Shown here piece by piece: positions 51,719 to 60,047 of a stretch of DNA of 64,000 nucleotides (position 1 is the first letter of the stretch; every line of letters starts with the position of its first letter). The notes under the pieces are model-generated. The model did not search any database and was not told where the DNA came from. It was given only the letters and a program-made list of their open reading frames with translations. The position numbers and the translations under genes were made by a program. Where the stretch lies: assembly GCA_900540275.1 (NCBI GenBank), contig UQFO01000001.1, positions 62,001 through 126,000 of the forward strand, given 5' to 3'. This DNA is from an uncultured Oscillospiraceae bacterium. Lineage in GTDB: Bacteria > Bacillota > Clostridia > Oscillospirales > Acutalibacteraceae.

Positions 51719-52192
51719 CTATACGATAGCGGCCGCCTCGTCCTCTTCTTCAAGCTCAATTTGGCTGTCCGTACCGTTTTCAGCAGCGCTGCCCGTATCG
51801 AGCAGGCGGAAATAACGGATGACGGCAATCATAATGACAATCAGCCCGAGCTGCGCGTCCGTTTCGTCGGGGCATTCGCCTGAACAGCGTGTCTGCGCGT
51901 TTGTCTGCTCTATCTGGTCCTGAAAGCCCAAAAGGGAGCTTAAAATTATCAACGAGGAGCCGAGGCGCATCGTCAGGGTGTCCGGGCATCCGCCGGTTTC
52001 ACAGCAGCCTTCAGGCTGTACGCTGTTGAGCAGCTGTACACGGTCTACATCGAGCGCATGGTATTGCAGGAGCAGCCCGATAAAAATACGCGCCATAAGC
52101 TGCTGGGAATTGTCGAGCAAACACAGCTGCTGTTTGATTTCCTCCGGCAAATCTTCAATGCTTTTGCATTTGCGGTCTTTGGAAGCGTTCAT
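51719..52192 (-). CDS. Hypothetical cysteine-containing protein
   Basis: 157 residues with an excellent ribosome site (GGGAGGTG, ATG at 52190-52192), so I accept it as a real gene. Not recognised. It has an N-terminal helical part (SIEDLPEEIKQQLCLLDNSQ), a double-cysteine cluster CCETGGC, then a hydrophobic stretch LGSSLIILSSLLGF. A second pair CSGEC follows, then a strong membrane-like helix LGLIVIMIAVIRYF and an acidic tail (ELEEEDEAAA). Five clustered cysteines could bind a metal or form disulfides. It stands alone between two terminators. Rightward open frames across it are shadows. Confidence 0.65.
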   Translation of the reverse strand: MNASKDRKCKSIEDLPEEIKQQLCLLDNSQQLMARIFIGLLLQYHALDVDRVQLLNSVQPEGCCETGGCPDTLTMRLGSSLIILSSLLGFQDQIEQTNAQTRCSGECPDETDAQLGLIVIMIAVIRYFRLLDTGSAAENGTDSQIELEEEDEAAAIV

Positions 52193-52288
52193 GGTTTCAC
52201 CTCCCGCGAAAAGTGTTCCATTCTTTATTTTATGAAAAAAGCCCGGATTTGCCTTACTTTTCCGACGGAGTGCTATTAAAATGAAAAA

Positions 52289-52330
52289 AGCAGGCCCCGC
52301 GGGAATTCCCGCGGGGCCTGCTTTAGAAAA
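52289..52330. terminator. Terminator of gdhA
   Basis: A perfect 34-base palindrome (52289-52322, arms AGCAGGCCCCGCGGGAA) with A-run on the left. It ends leftward transcription of gdhA. Confidence 0.88.
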
Positions 52331-52345
52331 TAAGAAAGTATCGAC

Positions 52346-53677
52346 TTAAATAACGCCCTGCGCAATCATTGCGTCGGCAACCTTTTCAAAGCCGGCGATG
52401 TTCGCGCCGACGACATAGTTGCCCTCAAAGCCGTATTTCTTTGCGGCCGCAGCCATCTGGCTGAAAATGTTGACCATGATGCCCTGCAGCTTGCTGTCGA
52501 CTTCTTCAAACGTCCAGGAAAGGCGCATGGAGTTCTGCGTCATCTCAAGCGCGGAGGTCGCAACGCCGCCAGCGTTTGCCGCCTTGCCGGGCGCAAAAAG
52601 GATTTTGTTGTCGAGGAACACATTGGTTGCCTCTAATGTGGAAGGCATGTTCGCGCCCTCCGCTACGGCAAATACGCCGTTCTTGACAAGCCTTTCAGCG
52701 CTTTCTTTATCAAGCTCGTTCTGTGTCGCGCAGGGGAGCGCGATATCACAGGGAACAGACCAGTCGAACCTGCCCTCGTGGTACTGGGAAGCCGGACGAT
52801 AGTTCTTATACTCGGTCAGGCGCGCGCGCTTGACCTCCTTAATCTCTTTGACCGCGGCAAGGTCGATACCCTGCTCGTCGTAAATCCAGCCGGTGGAATC
52901 AGACATGGTGACAACCTTTGCGCCGAGCTCAAATGCCTTCTGCGTCGCGTAAATCGCAACGTTGCCCGCGCCGGATACGCAGACGGTCTTGCCCTTGATG
53001 TCCTTACCGTTCTGCTTGAGCATTTCGGCGGTGAGGTAGAGCAGGCCGTAGCCGGTGGCTTCGGTTCTCGCAAGCGAGCCGCCATAATTGAGGCCTTTGC
53101 CGGTCAGGACGCCCTCGTATACGTTCTTGATTTTTTTGTACTGGCCAAACATATAACCAATTTCACGCGCGCCCGTGCCGATATCGCCCGCGGGAACGTC
53201 GGTGTCCGCGCCGATATGGCGGCAGAGCTCCGTCATAAAGCTCTGGCAGAAGGCCATGACCTCGCGGTCGCTCTTGCCCTTCGGGTCAAAATCGGCTCCG
53301 CCCTTGCCTCCGCCTATGGGCAGGCCGGTCAGTGCGTTTTTAAAAATCTGCTCAAAACCTAAGAACTTGATTACGCCGAGATTGACGGACGGATGAAGCC
53401 TCAGGCCGCCCTTATACGGGCCGATTGCGCTGTTGAACTGTACGCGGTAGCCGCGGTTGACCTGTACCTTGCCGTTGTCGTCTACCCAGGGCACGCGGAA
53501 CATAATAACCCTTTCGGGTTCTGTAATTCTTTCTAATATACTTTCCTGCTGGTATTTGGGGTTCTGCTCAAATACGGGTTCGAGGGAAGTCAGAACCTCA
53601 GTTGCGGCCTGGATGAATTCCGGCTCAGCAGGGTTCTTTGCCTTTAATCTTTCTAACTGTTCGCTTACATAGGACAT
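52346..53677 (-). CDS. gdhA: NADP-type glutamate dehydrogenase
   Basis: 443 residues, the size of hexameric NADP enzymes. It makes glutamate from 2-oxoglutarate and ammonia. Substrate pocket: YRVQFNSAIGPYKGGLRLHP; catalytic Lys in PIGGGKGGADFDPKGKS; Asp in PAGDIGTGAREIGYMFGQYK. The coenzyme fold is KTVCVSGAGNVAIYATQKAF (the dinucleotide loop) ending in an uncharged 'SDS' that suits NADP. Near-perfect RBS AAAGGAGG. Upstream lie a good promoter, a hairpin in the leader (53712-53744) and an inverted repeat over the -35 region, all suggesting tight control by nitrogen supply. Confidence 0.95.
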   Translation of the reverse strand: MSYVSEQLERLKAKNPAEPEFIQAATEVLTSLEPVFEQNPKYQQESILERITEPERVIMFRVPWVDDNGKVQVNRGYRVQFNSAIGPYKGGLRLHPSVNLGVIKFLGFEQIFKNALTGLPIGGGKGGADFDPKGKSDREVMAFCQSFMTELCRHIGADTDVPAGDIGTGAREIGYMFGQYKKIKNVYEGVLTGKGLNYGGSLARTEATGYGLLYLTAEMLKQNGKDIKGKTVCVSGAGNVAIYATQKAFELGAKVVTMSDSTGWIYDEQGIDLAAVKEIKEVKRARLTEYKNYRPASQYHEGRFDWSVPCDIALPCATQNELDKESAERLVKNGVFAVAEGANMPSTLEATNVFLDNKILFAPGKAANAGGVATSALEMTQNSMRLSWTFEEVDSKLQGIMVNIFSQMAAAAKKYGFEGNYVVGANIAGFEKVADAMIAQGVI

Positions 53678-53711
53678 GGGAAAAAACCTCCTTTAATTGA
53701 TGGAACATAAA

Positions 53712-53744
53712 ATGCGCCCCGGCAGGCTGGCTGCCCGGACGCAT
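53712..53744 (-). promoter_or_regulatory. Leader hairpin of gdhA, possible attenuator
   Basis: ATGCGTCCGGGCAG / CTGCCGGGGCGCAT stem on the minus strand followed by TTTTATG, between promoter and RBS of gdhA. The T-run is short, so it may be a stabilising hairpin rather than a terminator. Confidence 0.55.
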
Positions 53745-53776
53745 CCTGTAAAACAGCCTCGTTGCTGACGTGCTTC

Positions 53777-53805
53777 ATCATAGCATAAAAAAAATGTTTT
53801 TGCAA
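53777..53805 (-). promoter_or_regulatory. Promoter for gdhA
   Basis: Minus strand TTGCAA, 17 bases, TATGAT. Confidence 0.75.
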
Positions 53806-53829
53806 GATTTTTTTAAAATCCTGCAAAAA
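53797..53829. promoter_or_regulatory. Inverted repeat over the gdhA -35 box, candidate operator
   Basis: TTTTTGCAAGATTTT ttt AAAATCCTGCAAAAA: 15-base arms with one mismatch, overlapping the -35 box of gdhA. It could be a nitrogen-regulator site, although it also resembles a terminator on either strand. Confidence 0.5.
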
Positions 53830-53929
53830 ATAGCGTCCAAAAAATACCTGTATTTGAACCGACATTTTAGCTAACTTCAAAAATTGTCTATTAAATGAAG
53901 ATAAAAACAGAAAAAGTAGATTTAACCTG

Positions 53930-53958
53930 TTGCGATTGCAGGGTGATTGGTTTATAAT
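53930..53958 (+). promoter_or_regulatory. Promoter for purC-purF
   Basis: TTGCGA, 17 bases, TATAAT, 55 bases before the purC start. No guanine-riboswitch fits in so short a leader. Confidence 0.7.
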
Positions 53959-54012
53959 AAGTTTTGGTTTTATCAGAAACATTTTATTCATAACTCAAAG
54001 GAGGACTTTCCA

Positions 54013-54717
54013 GTGGAAAAGGGCAAGATGATTTATGAGGGCAAGGCAAAAAAGGTATTTGAAACGAGCGACCCTGACCTTTGCATCGTTTCCTATAAGG
54101 ACGACGCGACGGCATTCAACGGCCAGAAAAAGGGTACGATTGTCGGCAAGGGCGTCGTAAATAACAGGATGTCGAATTTCATGTTCAAGCTGCTTGAGGA
54201 GAAGGGGATTAAGACCCATTTTGTCGAGGAGATTAACGACAGGGAGACCGTCGTCAAAAAGGTCGAAATTGTCCCGCTGGAGGTCATTGTCAGAAATAAG
54301 GCGGCAGGCAGCCTTTCTAAGAGGCTCGGCCTTCCCGAGGGTACGCCGATGAAAACGACTGTATTGGAGTTCTGCTATAAGGACGACGACCTGGGCGACC
54401 CGATTGTAAACGAGTATCACATCCTTGCCGCGGAGCTTGCGACGAAGGAAGAGGTTGACGCCATTGCAGACATGGCGCTCAAGGTTAATGAAATCATGGT
54501 GGAGTTCTTTAAGAGCGTCAACATTGATTTAATCGACTTTAAGCTCGAATTCGGCAGATACAAGGGCGGCATTGTCCTTGCGGACGAAATTTCACCCGAC
54601 ACCTGCCGCTTTTGGGATATCCATACGCAGGAAAAGCTCGACAAGGACCGCTTCCGCAGGGATATGGGCGGCGTCGAGGAAGCATACGCAGAGGTTATGA
54701 AGAGAATCGGGCTGTAA
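54013..54717 (+). CDS. purC: Phosphoribosylaminoimidazole-succinocarboxamide synthase
   Basis: 234 residues from a GTG at 54013 with the strong site AAAGGAGG. It joins aspartate to CAIR in purine synthesis. SAICAR synthase signatures: KMIYEGKAKKVFET at the start, VSYKDDATAFNGQKKG, VPLEVIVRNKAAGSLSKRLG (signature 1), LIDFKLEFGRYKGGIVLADE (signature 2), and SPDTCRFWD. It lies 30 bases before purF in one transcript. Confidence 0.96.
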   Translation: MEKGKMIYEGKAKKVFETSDPDLCIVSYKDDATAFNGQKKGTIVGKGVVNNRMSNFMFKLLEEKGIKTHFVEEINDRETVVKKVEIVPLEVIVRNKAAGSLSKRLGLPEGTPMKTTVLEFCYKDDDLGDPIVNEYHILAAELATKEEVDAIADMALKVNEIMVEFFKSVNIDLIDFKLEFGRYKGGIVLADEISPDTCRFWDIHTQEKLDKDRFRRDMGGVEEAYAEVMKRIGL

Positions 54718-54747
54718 GTTTTTTAATTTTGCTTTGAGGTGAACGGA

Positions 54748-56196
54748 TTGGATTTCTCTTTGAATCATTTCAGGGATGAAGGCCTGCATGAGGAATGCGG
54801 CGTCTTCGGTATCTACGGCGACGGCGCCCTTGCCCCCGCTTACGCGGCGTATAACGGGCTGCTTGCCTTACAGCACCGCGGGCAGGAAAGCTGCGGCATC
54901 GCGGTCAACGACCGCGGCGTCATCAGCTACCATAAGGATATGGGCCTTGTCACCGAGGTGTTCTCAGGCGGCGTGCTCGACGACATGCAGGGGCAAATGG
55001 CGGTAGGCCATGTGCGCTATTCTACAGCCGGCGGCAGCGTGCGGGAAAATTCGCAGCCGCTCGTTATGCGCTATATCAAGGGCGTTCTTGCGATTGCGCA
55101 CAACGGCAACCTGACAAACGCGCTTGAGATAAGGCGCGAGCTTGAGCACCGCGGCGCGATTTTCCAGACGACCATCGACTCCGAGGTCATCGCCTATATT
55201 ATCGCGCGCGAGCGTATTAAATGCCATTCTATCGAGGAAGCGGTACGCCGCACCATGTACCAGATAAACGGCGCGTATTCATTGATTGTCATGAGCCCGA
55301 GAAAGCTAATCGCCGCGCGCGACCCGCACGGGTTCCGCCCGTTGTGTATGGGTAAGGCGGGGGACAGCGTTGTTTTTGCAAGCGAGACGAGCGCGCTCGA
55401 CGCGGCGGGCGCCGATTTTGTGCGCGACGTCGAGCCGGGTGAAATTATTGTGGTGGACGACACGGGCGTTCATTCCATCAAGGACCACTGCGGCGGCAAA
55501 AAAGCGCTGTGCGTATTTGAATATATTTACTTTGCCCGCACCGATTCCGTTATCGACGGCATCGGCGTATACGAGGCGAGAAAACAGGCCGGCAGGATTC
55601 TGGCCCGTACCTACCCGGTAGAGGCGGACCTCGTCATCGGCGTGCCGGAATCGGGCATTGACGCGGCAATCGGCTACAGCGAAGAATCCGGCATTCCCTA
55701 CGAAAAGGGTATCGTCAAAAATAACTATATCGGCAGGACCTTTATCAAGCCAAGCCAAAAAGAGCGCATGAAGAGCGTGCGTATAAAGCTCAATCCACTG
55801 GGCACGTCGGTAGAGGGAAAGCGCGTCGTCATGCTCGACGACAGCATTGTCCGCGGCACCACCTGCGACCGTATTGTCAAAATGCTCAAGGACGCGGGCG
55901 CGAAGGAAGTGCACCTGCGCATCAGTTCACCGCCCTTTATGTGGCCGTGCTATTATGGTACTGACATCCCTTCAAAGGAAGAGCTGATTGCCTGCAACCA
56001 TACGGTAGAGGAAATCGGCAAATTAAGCGGTGCGGATTCCATCGGCTTTTTGCCCGCGGAATCCCTGCCGGAGATGCTCTTCAACAAGGAATGCGGCTAC
56101 TGTGACGCGTGCTTTACGGGCAGCTATCCCGCGCAGACCACAACGCGTATGCTCGAGGGCAAGGAACGCGGCGGCATGCAGTTTAAAAAGTGTTGA
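54748..56196 (+). CDS. purF: Amidophosphoribosyltransferase
   Basis: 482 residues. I take the TTG at 54748 because GAGGTG lies seven bases before it; the in-frame GTG at 54739 is part of that site. It catalyses the first committed step of purine synthesis. The nucleophile Cys follows a 16-residue propeptide (LHEECGVFGIYG, residue 17), so this is the processed Bacillus-type enzyme. LQHRGQESCGIAV and VGHVRYSTAG build the glutaminase site, and MLDDSIVRGTTCDRIVKML is the PRPP site. The iron-sulfur cysteines are at CVFEYIYFA, WPCYYGTDIP and ECGYCDACFTG. Confidence 0.95.
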   Translation: MDFSLNHFRDEGLHEECGVFGIYGDGALAPAYAAYNGLLALQHRGQESCGIAVNDRGVISYHKDMGLVTEVFSGGVLDDMQGQMAVGHVRYSTAGGSVRENSQPLVMRYIKGVLAIAHNGNLTNALEIRRELEHRGAIFQTTIDSEVIAYIIARERIKCHSIEEAVRRTMYQINGAYSLIVMSPRKLIAARDPHGFRPLCMGKAGDSVVFASETSALDAAGADFVRDVEPGEIIVVDDTGVHSIKDHCGGKKALCVFEYIYFARTDSVIDGIGVYEARKQAGRILARTYPVEADLVIGVPESGIDAAIGYSEESGIPYEKGIVKNNYIGRTFIKPSQKERMKSVRIKLNPLGTSVEGKRVVMLDDSIVRGTTCDRIVKMLKDAGAKEVHLRISSPPFMWPCYYGTDIPSKEELIACNHTVEEIGKLSGADSIGFLPAESLPEMLFNKECGYCDACFTGSYPAQTTTRMLEGKERGGMQFKKC

Positions 56197-56322
56197 TATC
56201 AGATTTTACAAAAACAGGAACTTGTATTTTAAAACGTTGAAACGCTTAATGAACGCGGCTGCGGTTTCGCGACGGAAGGACAAGAAGGCAGGCGTCGGGG
56301 AAAACGAATTTGGAGGCGCAAT

Positions 56323-56997
56323 GTGGCAGATTTGATTCACAGTATATTCAGAAACAAAAAAGTTAACCTCTCCAAACTCGCGCCTTTCGGATTTGAGCAA
56401 AAAGGTTCCCGCTATGTTTATGATAAAATTCTTCCCGGCAGCGGGTTCATATTAACTGTTCAAATCACAGCGGAGGGCGAAATTTCATCAGAGATGATTG
56501 ACCCTTCCTTTAACGAGCCTTACACACTGCATCTTACTGATGGCGCGGTTGGCAGCTTCGTGGGTGTGGTTAGAGGCCAATATGAAGAAACGCTTTTGGA
56601 AATTGCCGGCCAATGCTTTGAGCCGGATGTATTCAAGTCCGAACAAGCAAAAGAACTGATTTCTTATGTAAGAAATGCTTATGGTGATGAGCTTGAGTAT
56701 TTATGGGAAAAATTTCCTGATAATGCGGTCTGGCGCAGGCGGGACACGGGAAAGTGGTATGGGGTGCTTCTCAACGTATCAAAGCGAAGGTTAGGCGTTG
56801 AATCTGACGAAATGGCGGAAATTATAGACCTTCGTATCCAACCGGAAGAGTTGGAACCCCTGCTTGATAACAAAATATATTTTCCCGGCTATCACATGAA
56901 CAAAAAGCACTGGTATACCATTCTTCTTGATGATTCCGTCCCGCTTGAAGAAATCTGCCGCAGAATAGACAGAAGCTATTTGCTGGCGGTTAAGTAG
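56323..56997 (+). CDS. MmcQ/YjbR-family protein
   Basis: 224 residues from a GTG at 56323 (site TTTGGAGG). The C-terminal 120 residues carry the MmcQ/YjbR pattern: LEYLWEKFPDNAVWRRRDTG, then KWYGVLLNVSKRRLG, then LRIQPEELEPLLDNK, YHMNKKHWYTILLDDSVP and ICRRIDRSYLLAV. The N-terminal half adds a small beta-rich region (LAPFGFEQKGSRYVYD). This CyaY-like fold is found in DNA-binding or regulatory proteins. It sits between purF and purB, where purM, purN, purH or purD would be expected. Nothing ties it to purine synthesis. Confidence 0.8.
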   Translation: MADLIHSIFRNKKVNLSKLAPFGFEQKGSRYVYDKILPGSGFILTVQITAEGEISSEMIDPSFNEPYTLHLTDGAVGSFVGVVRGQYEETLLEIAGQCFEPDVFKSEQAKELISYVRNAYGDELEYLWEKFPDNAVWRRRDTGKWYGVLLNVSKRRLGVESDEMAEIIDLRIQPEELEPLLDNKIYFPGYHMNKKHWYTILLDDSVPLEEICRRIDRSYLLAVK

Positions 56998-57151
56998 CCG
57001 GTTCCATTTACCGGGGAATTCACGCAGGCAAATGAAGTGGATTCTTATGATGAAATTATTAATATGTATTATTTGTAATAGAAATTACAGAGGTAGGGCC
57101 GTACCTCCGTTTCGGGGCGCGGTTTTCCTGCTTTGAAAGGTGTTTTACAGT

Positions 57152-58582
57152 ATGAGAGACGTTTACGAATCCCCGCTTTCCGAGCGCTATGCGGACAAGC
57201 AGATGAAATACCTATTTTCCCCCGATATGAAGTTCCGCACATGGCGCAGGCTCTGGATTGCGCTTGCGCAGGCGGAGATGGAGCTCGGCCTGCCGATTAC
57301 GCAGGAACAAATCAACGAGCTTGAGGCGCATAAGGATGATATCAATTATGAGGTCGCGCGGGAACGCGAAAAGCTTGTGCGCCACGACGTGATGTCGCAT
57401 GTCTACGCCTACGGCGAACAATGTCCGGCGGCAAAGGGCATTATCCATCTGGGAGCGACGTCCTGCTATGTTGGGGACAACACCGACGTTATCATCATGA
57501 CGGAGGCGTTAAAGCTCATTCGCAATAAGCTTGTGTCTGTCATTAAGGAGCTGTCTGTTTTTGCGGACAAGTATAAAAATCTGCCGACGCTAGCGTTTAC
57601 GCATTTCCAGCCGGCGCAGCCCACAACCGTGGGTAAGCGCGCAGCGCTCTGGATTCAGGACTTGCTTATGGATTTGGAGGACGTAGAGTACCAGCTTTCA
57701 AAAGCAAAGCTTTTGGGCTCGAAGGGGACGACCGGCACGCAGGCAAGCTTTCTGGAGCTGTTTGACGGCGACCATGGGAAAGTCAAGGCATTGGATAAGA
57801 AAATTGCAGAGAAAATGGGCTATAGCGGCTGCTTTGCCGTTTCCGGCCAAACCTATTCGAGAAAGCTCGATTACCAAATGCTTTCTGTTTTAAGCGGAAT
57901 TGCGCAGAGCGCCGCGAAATTTTCAAACGATATCCGCCTGCTGCAGCATTTGAAGGAAGTGGAAGAGCCGTTTGAAAAGAACCAGATTGGTTCCTCCGCT
58001 ATGGCTTACAAGCGCAACCCGATGCGCTCCGAGCGCATTGCGTCGCTTGCGCGTTATGTAGTGGCGGACGCTTTAAATCCCGCCATGACGGCCTCTACCC
58101 AGTGGTTCGAGCGCACGCTCGACGACTCTGCGAACAAGCGTATCAGCGTAGCCGAGGCGTTTTTAGCGGTCGACGGAATCTTAAACCTGTATGCAAACGT
58201 TGCCGACGGCCTTGTCGTTTACCCGAAGGTCATTGAACAGCGCCTGAGGAAAGAGCTGCCGTTTATGGCGACTGAAAATATTATGATGGACGCGGTTAAG
58301 CTAGGCGCGGACAGGCAGGTGCTCCATGAGCGCGTGCGCGTGCATTCCATGGCGGCCTCCAAAGTCATCAAGGAAGAGGGCGGGGAAAACGACCTGCTTG
58401 AGCGTATTGCGGCTGACCCGGCGTTCGGCGTGAGCCTTGCGCAGCTTGAGCAGATTATTACACCCGAACGCTATGTCGGCAGGGCGCCGCAGCAGACGGA
58501 GGAATTTTTAAACGGGCCTGTGAAGGAAGCCCTTTCCGGTTATGAGGGCCTTAACCTGGAAAAGGCGGAAATCAACGTATAA
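57152..58582 (+). CDS. purB: Adenylosuccinate lyase
   Basis: 476 residues from the ATG at 57152; the upstream in-frame GTG overlaps the GAAAGG site. It acts twice in purine synthesis, on SAICAR and on adenylosuccinate, releasing fumarate. Motifs: SPLSERYADKQMKYLFSPDM, HDVMSHVYAYG, HLGATSCYVGDNTD, THFQPAQPTTVGKRAALW, and the fumarate-lyase signature GSSAMAYKRNPMRSERI. It is the longer type also seen in animals and some Clostridia, compared with the about 430-residue Bacillus enzyme. Confidence 0.94.
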   Translation: MRDVYESPLSERYADKQMKYLFSPDMKFRTWRRLWIALAQAEMELGLPITQEQINELEAHKDDINYEVAREREKLVRHDVMSHVYAYGEQCPAAKGIIHLGATSCYVGDNTDVIIMTEALKLIRNKLVSVIKELSVFADKYKNLPTLAFTHFQPAQPTTVGKRAALWIQDLLMDLEDVEYQLSKAKLLGSKGTTGTQASFLELFDGDHGKVKALDKKIAEKMGYSGCFAVSGQTYSRKLDYQMLSVLSGIAQSAAKFSNDIRLLQHLKEVEEPFEKNQIGSSAMAYKRNPMRSERIASLARYVVADALNPAMTASTQWFERTLDDSANKRISVAEAFLAVDGILNLYANVADGLVVYPKVIEQRLRKELPFMATENIMMDAVKLGADRQVLHERVRVHSMAASKVIKEEGGENDLLERIAADPAFGVSLAQLEQIITPERYVGRAPQQTEEFLNGPVKEALSGYEGLNLEKAEINV

Positions 58583-58593
58583 GTTTTTCTGTT

Positions 58594-58633
58594 TTTGCAA
58601 GGCAAATCGCTGATTTGCCTTGCAAAATTTGTT
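58594..58633 (+). terminator. Terminator of purB
   Basis: TTTGCAAGGCAAAT / ATTTGCCTTGCAAA, a 14-base perfect stem, followed by TTTGTTTT. Confidence 0.8.
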
Positions 58634-58649
58634 TTATTCTGCTATTCTT

Positions 58650-58677
58650 AAAAGTCTGGGGGACTTTTCATTTTTTG
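58650..58677 (+). terminator. Second hairpin between purB and purA
   Basis: AAAAGTC tggg GGACTTTT stem followed by CATTTTTT. Two hairpins in a row may form a double terminator, or this one may attenuate purA. Confidence 0.55.
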
Positions 58678-58744
58678 CGGCTTGCAAATGGGAAAATACC
58701 CCGGGATTGCGTGTTTGAATTTTATAATTTAGGAGTGGTTTTCC

Positions 58745-60022
58745 ATGATTAAAGCCATTGTCGGTGCAAACTGGGGCGACGAGGGCAAGGGCAAAATTAC
58801 AGACGTTCTTGCCGGACAGTCAGATATTGTCATCCGCTTTCAGGGCGGGAGCAACGCGGGCCATACCATCGTAAACAATTACGGCAAATTTGCCCTGCAC
58901 CAGCTTCCATCCGGCGTATTCCACAGCCATATCACCAATATCATCGGCAACGGCGTGGCGCTTAGCGTCGAAAATTTCGTCAGGGAAATTGCTTCGCTAG
59001 AAGAACGCGGCGTACCCGCTCCTAAAATTCTTGTTTCGGACAGGGCGCAGATTGTTATGCCATACCATATCCTGTTCGACTGTTATGAAGAGGAACGTTT
59101 AGGCGGCAAAAGCTTTGGCTCTACCAAGTCGGGCATTGCGCCGTTTTACTCGGACAAGTTCTCAAAAATCGGCTTCCAGGTCAACGAGCTTTACGACGAC
59201 CAGGAAATTTTGAAGGAAAAAATAGCCCGTGTTCTCGAAATTAAGAACGCGACGCTCAGGCACCTGTATCATAAGCCGGAAATTACAGTAGAAGAAATCT
59301 ATAATAAACTGATGGAATATAAAGAGCAGCTTGCCCCATATGTCGCGGATACGTTCGATTACCTGTACCACGCGGTAAAGGATGGAAGGAACATCCTGCT
59401 CGAAGGACAGCTCGGCGCGCTGAAGGATACGGACTTCGGAATTTACCCAATGGTTACGTCCTCGAACACAATCGCGGGCTACGGCGCGGTAGGCGCGGGG
59501 CTTCCGCCTTATGAAATCAAAGAAGTCATTACGGTGGTCAAGGCATACTCAAGCGCAGTGGGCGCTGGTGAATTTGTCAGCGAAATCTTCGGGGAAGAGG
59601 CCGACGAGCTGAGGCGCCGCGGCGGCGACGGCGGCGAATACGGCGCGACGACCGGAAGGCCGAGAAGGATGGGCTGGCTCGATTTGGTGGCCACCCGCTA
59701 CGGCTGCCGCGTGCAGGGTACGACGAAAATCGCTTTTACCGTACTTGACGTGCTCGGCTATCTCGATGAAATTCCGGTATGCGTCGGGTATGAGCTCGAC
59801 GGAGAGCGTATCGATTACTTCCCATCGACGACAAAACTGAAAAGGGCAAAGCCTATTTTTGAGGTGCTTCCCGGCTGGAACTGCGATATCCGCGATATCA
59901 AGAAATACGAGGATTTGCCTGAAAACTGCCGCAGGTATATTGAGTTCGCGGAAAAAGAAATCGGTATCCCGATTGGGATTATATCCAACGGTGCCGCGAG
60001 GGACAATATTATTTACAGATAA
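58745..60022 (+). CDS. purA: Adenylosuccinate synthetase
   Basis: 425 residues (site TTAGGAG). It joins IMP and aspartate using GTP, the first step to AMP. Signatures: IVGANWGDEGKGKITDVLA, FQGGSNAGHTIVNNYGKFAL, GSTKSGIAPFYSDK, EGQLGALKDTDFGIYP, and TTGRPRRMGWLDLVATRYG. Complete length. Followed after 25 bases by guaA, so the two IMP branches (to AMP and to GMP) are encoded side by side. Confidence 0.96.
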   Translation: MIKAIVGANWGDEGKGKITDVLAGQSDIVIRFQGGSNAGHTIVNNYGKFALHQLPSGVFHSHITNIIGNGVALSVENFVREIASLEERGVPAPKILVSDRAQIVMPYHILFDCYEEERLGGKSFGSTKSGIAPFYSDKFSKIGFQVNELYDDQEILKEKIARVLEIKNATLRHLYHKPEITVEEIYNKLMEYKEQLAPYVADTFDYLYHAVKDGRNILLEGQLGALKDTDFGIYPMVTSSNTIAGYGAVGAGLPPYEIKEVITVVKAYSSAVGAGEFVSEIFGEEADELRRRGGDGGEYGATTGRPRRMGWLDLVATRYGCRVQGTTKIAFTVLDVLGYLDEIPVCVGYELDGERIDYFPSTTKLKRAKPIFEVLPGWNCDIRDIKKYEDLPENCRRYIEFAEKEIGIPIGIISNGAARDNIIYR

Positions 60023-60047
60023 ATTGAAGAAATAAGGCGGAAGGTCT

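Noticed and set aside
51978..52279. Rightward open frames over the hypothetical gene at 51719-52192
   Set aside because: No ribosome sites, whereas the leftward frame has a near-ideal one.
53777..54012. Purine riboswitch upstream of purC
   Set aside because: The distance from promoter to start is about 55 bases and no conserved core is seen.
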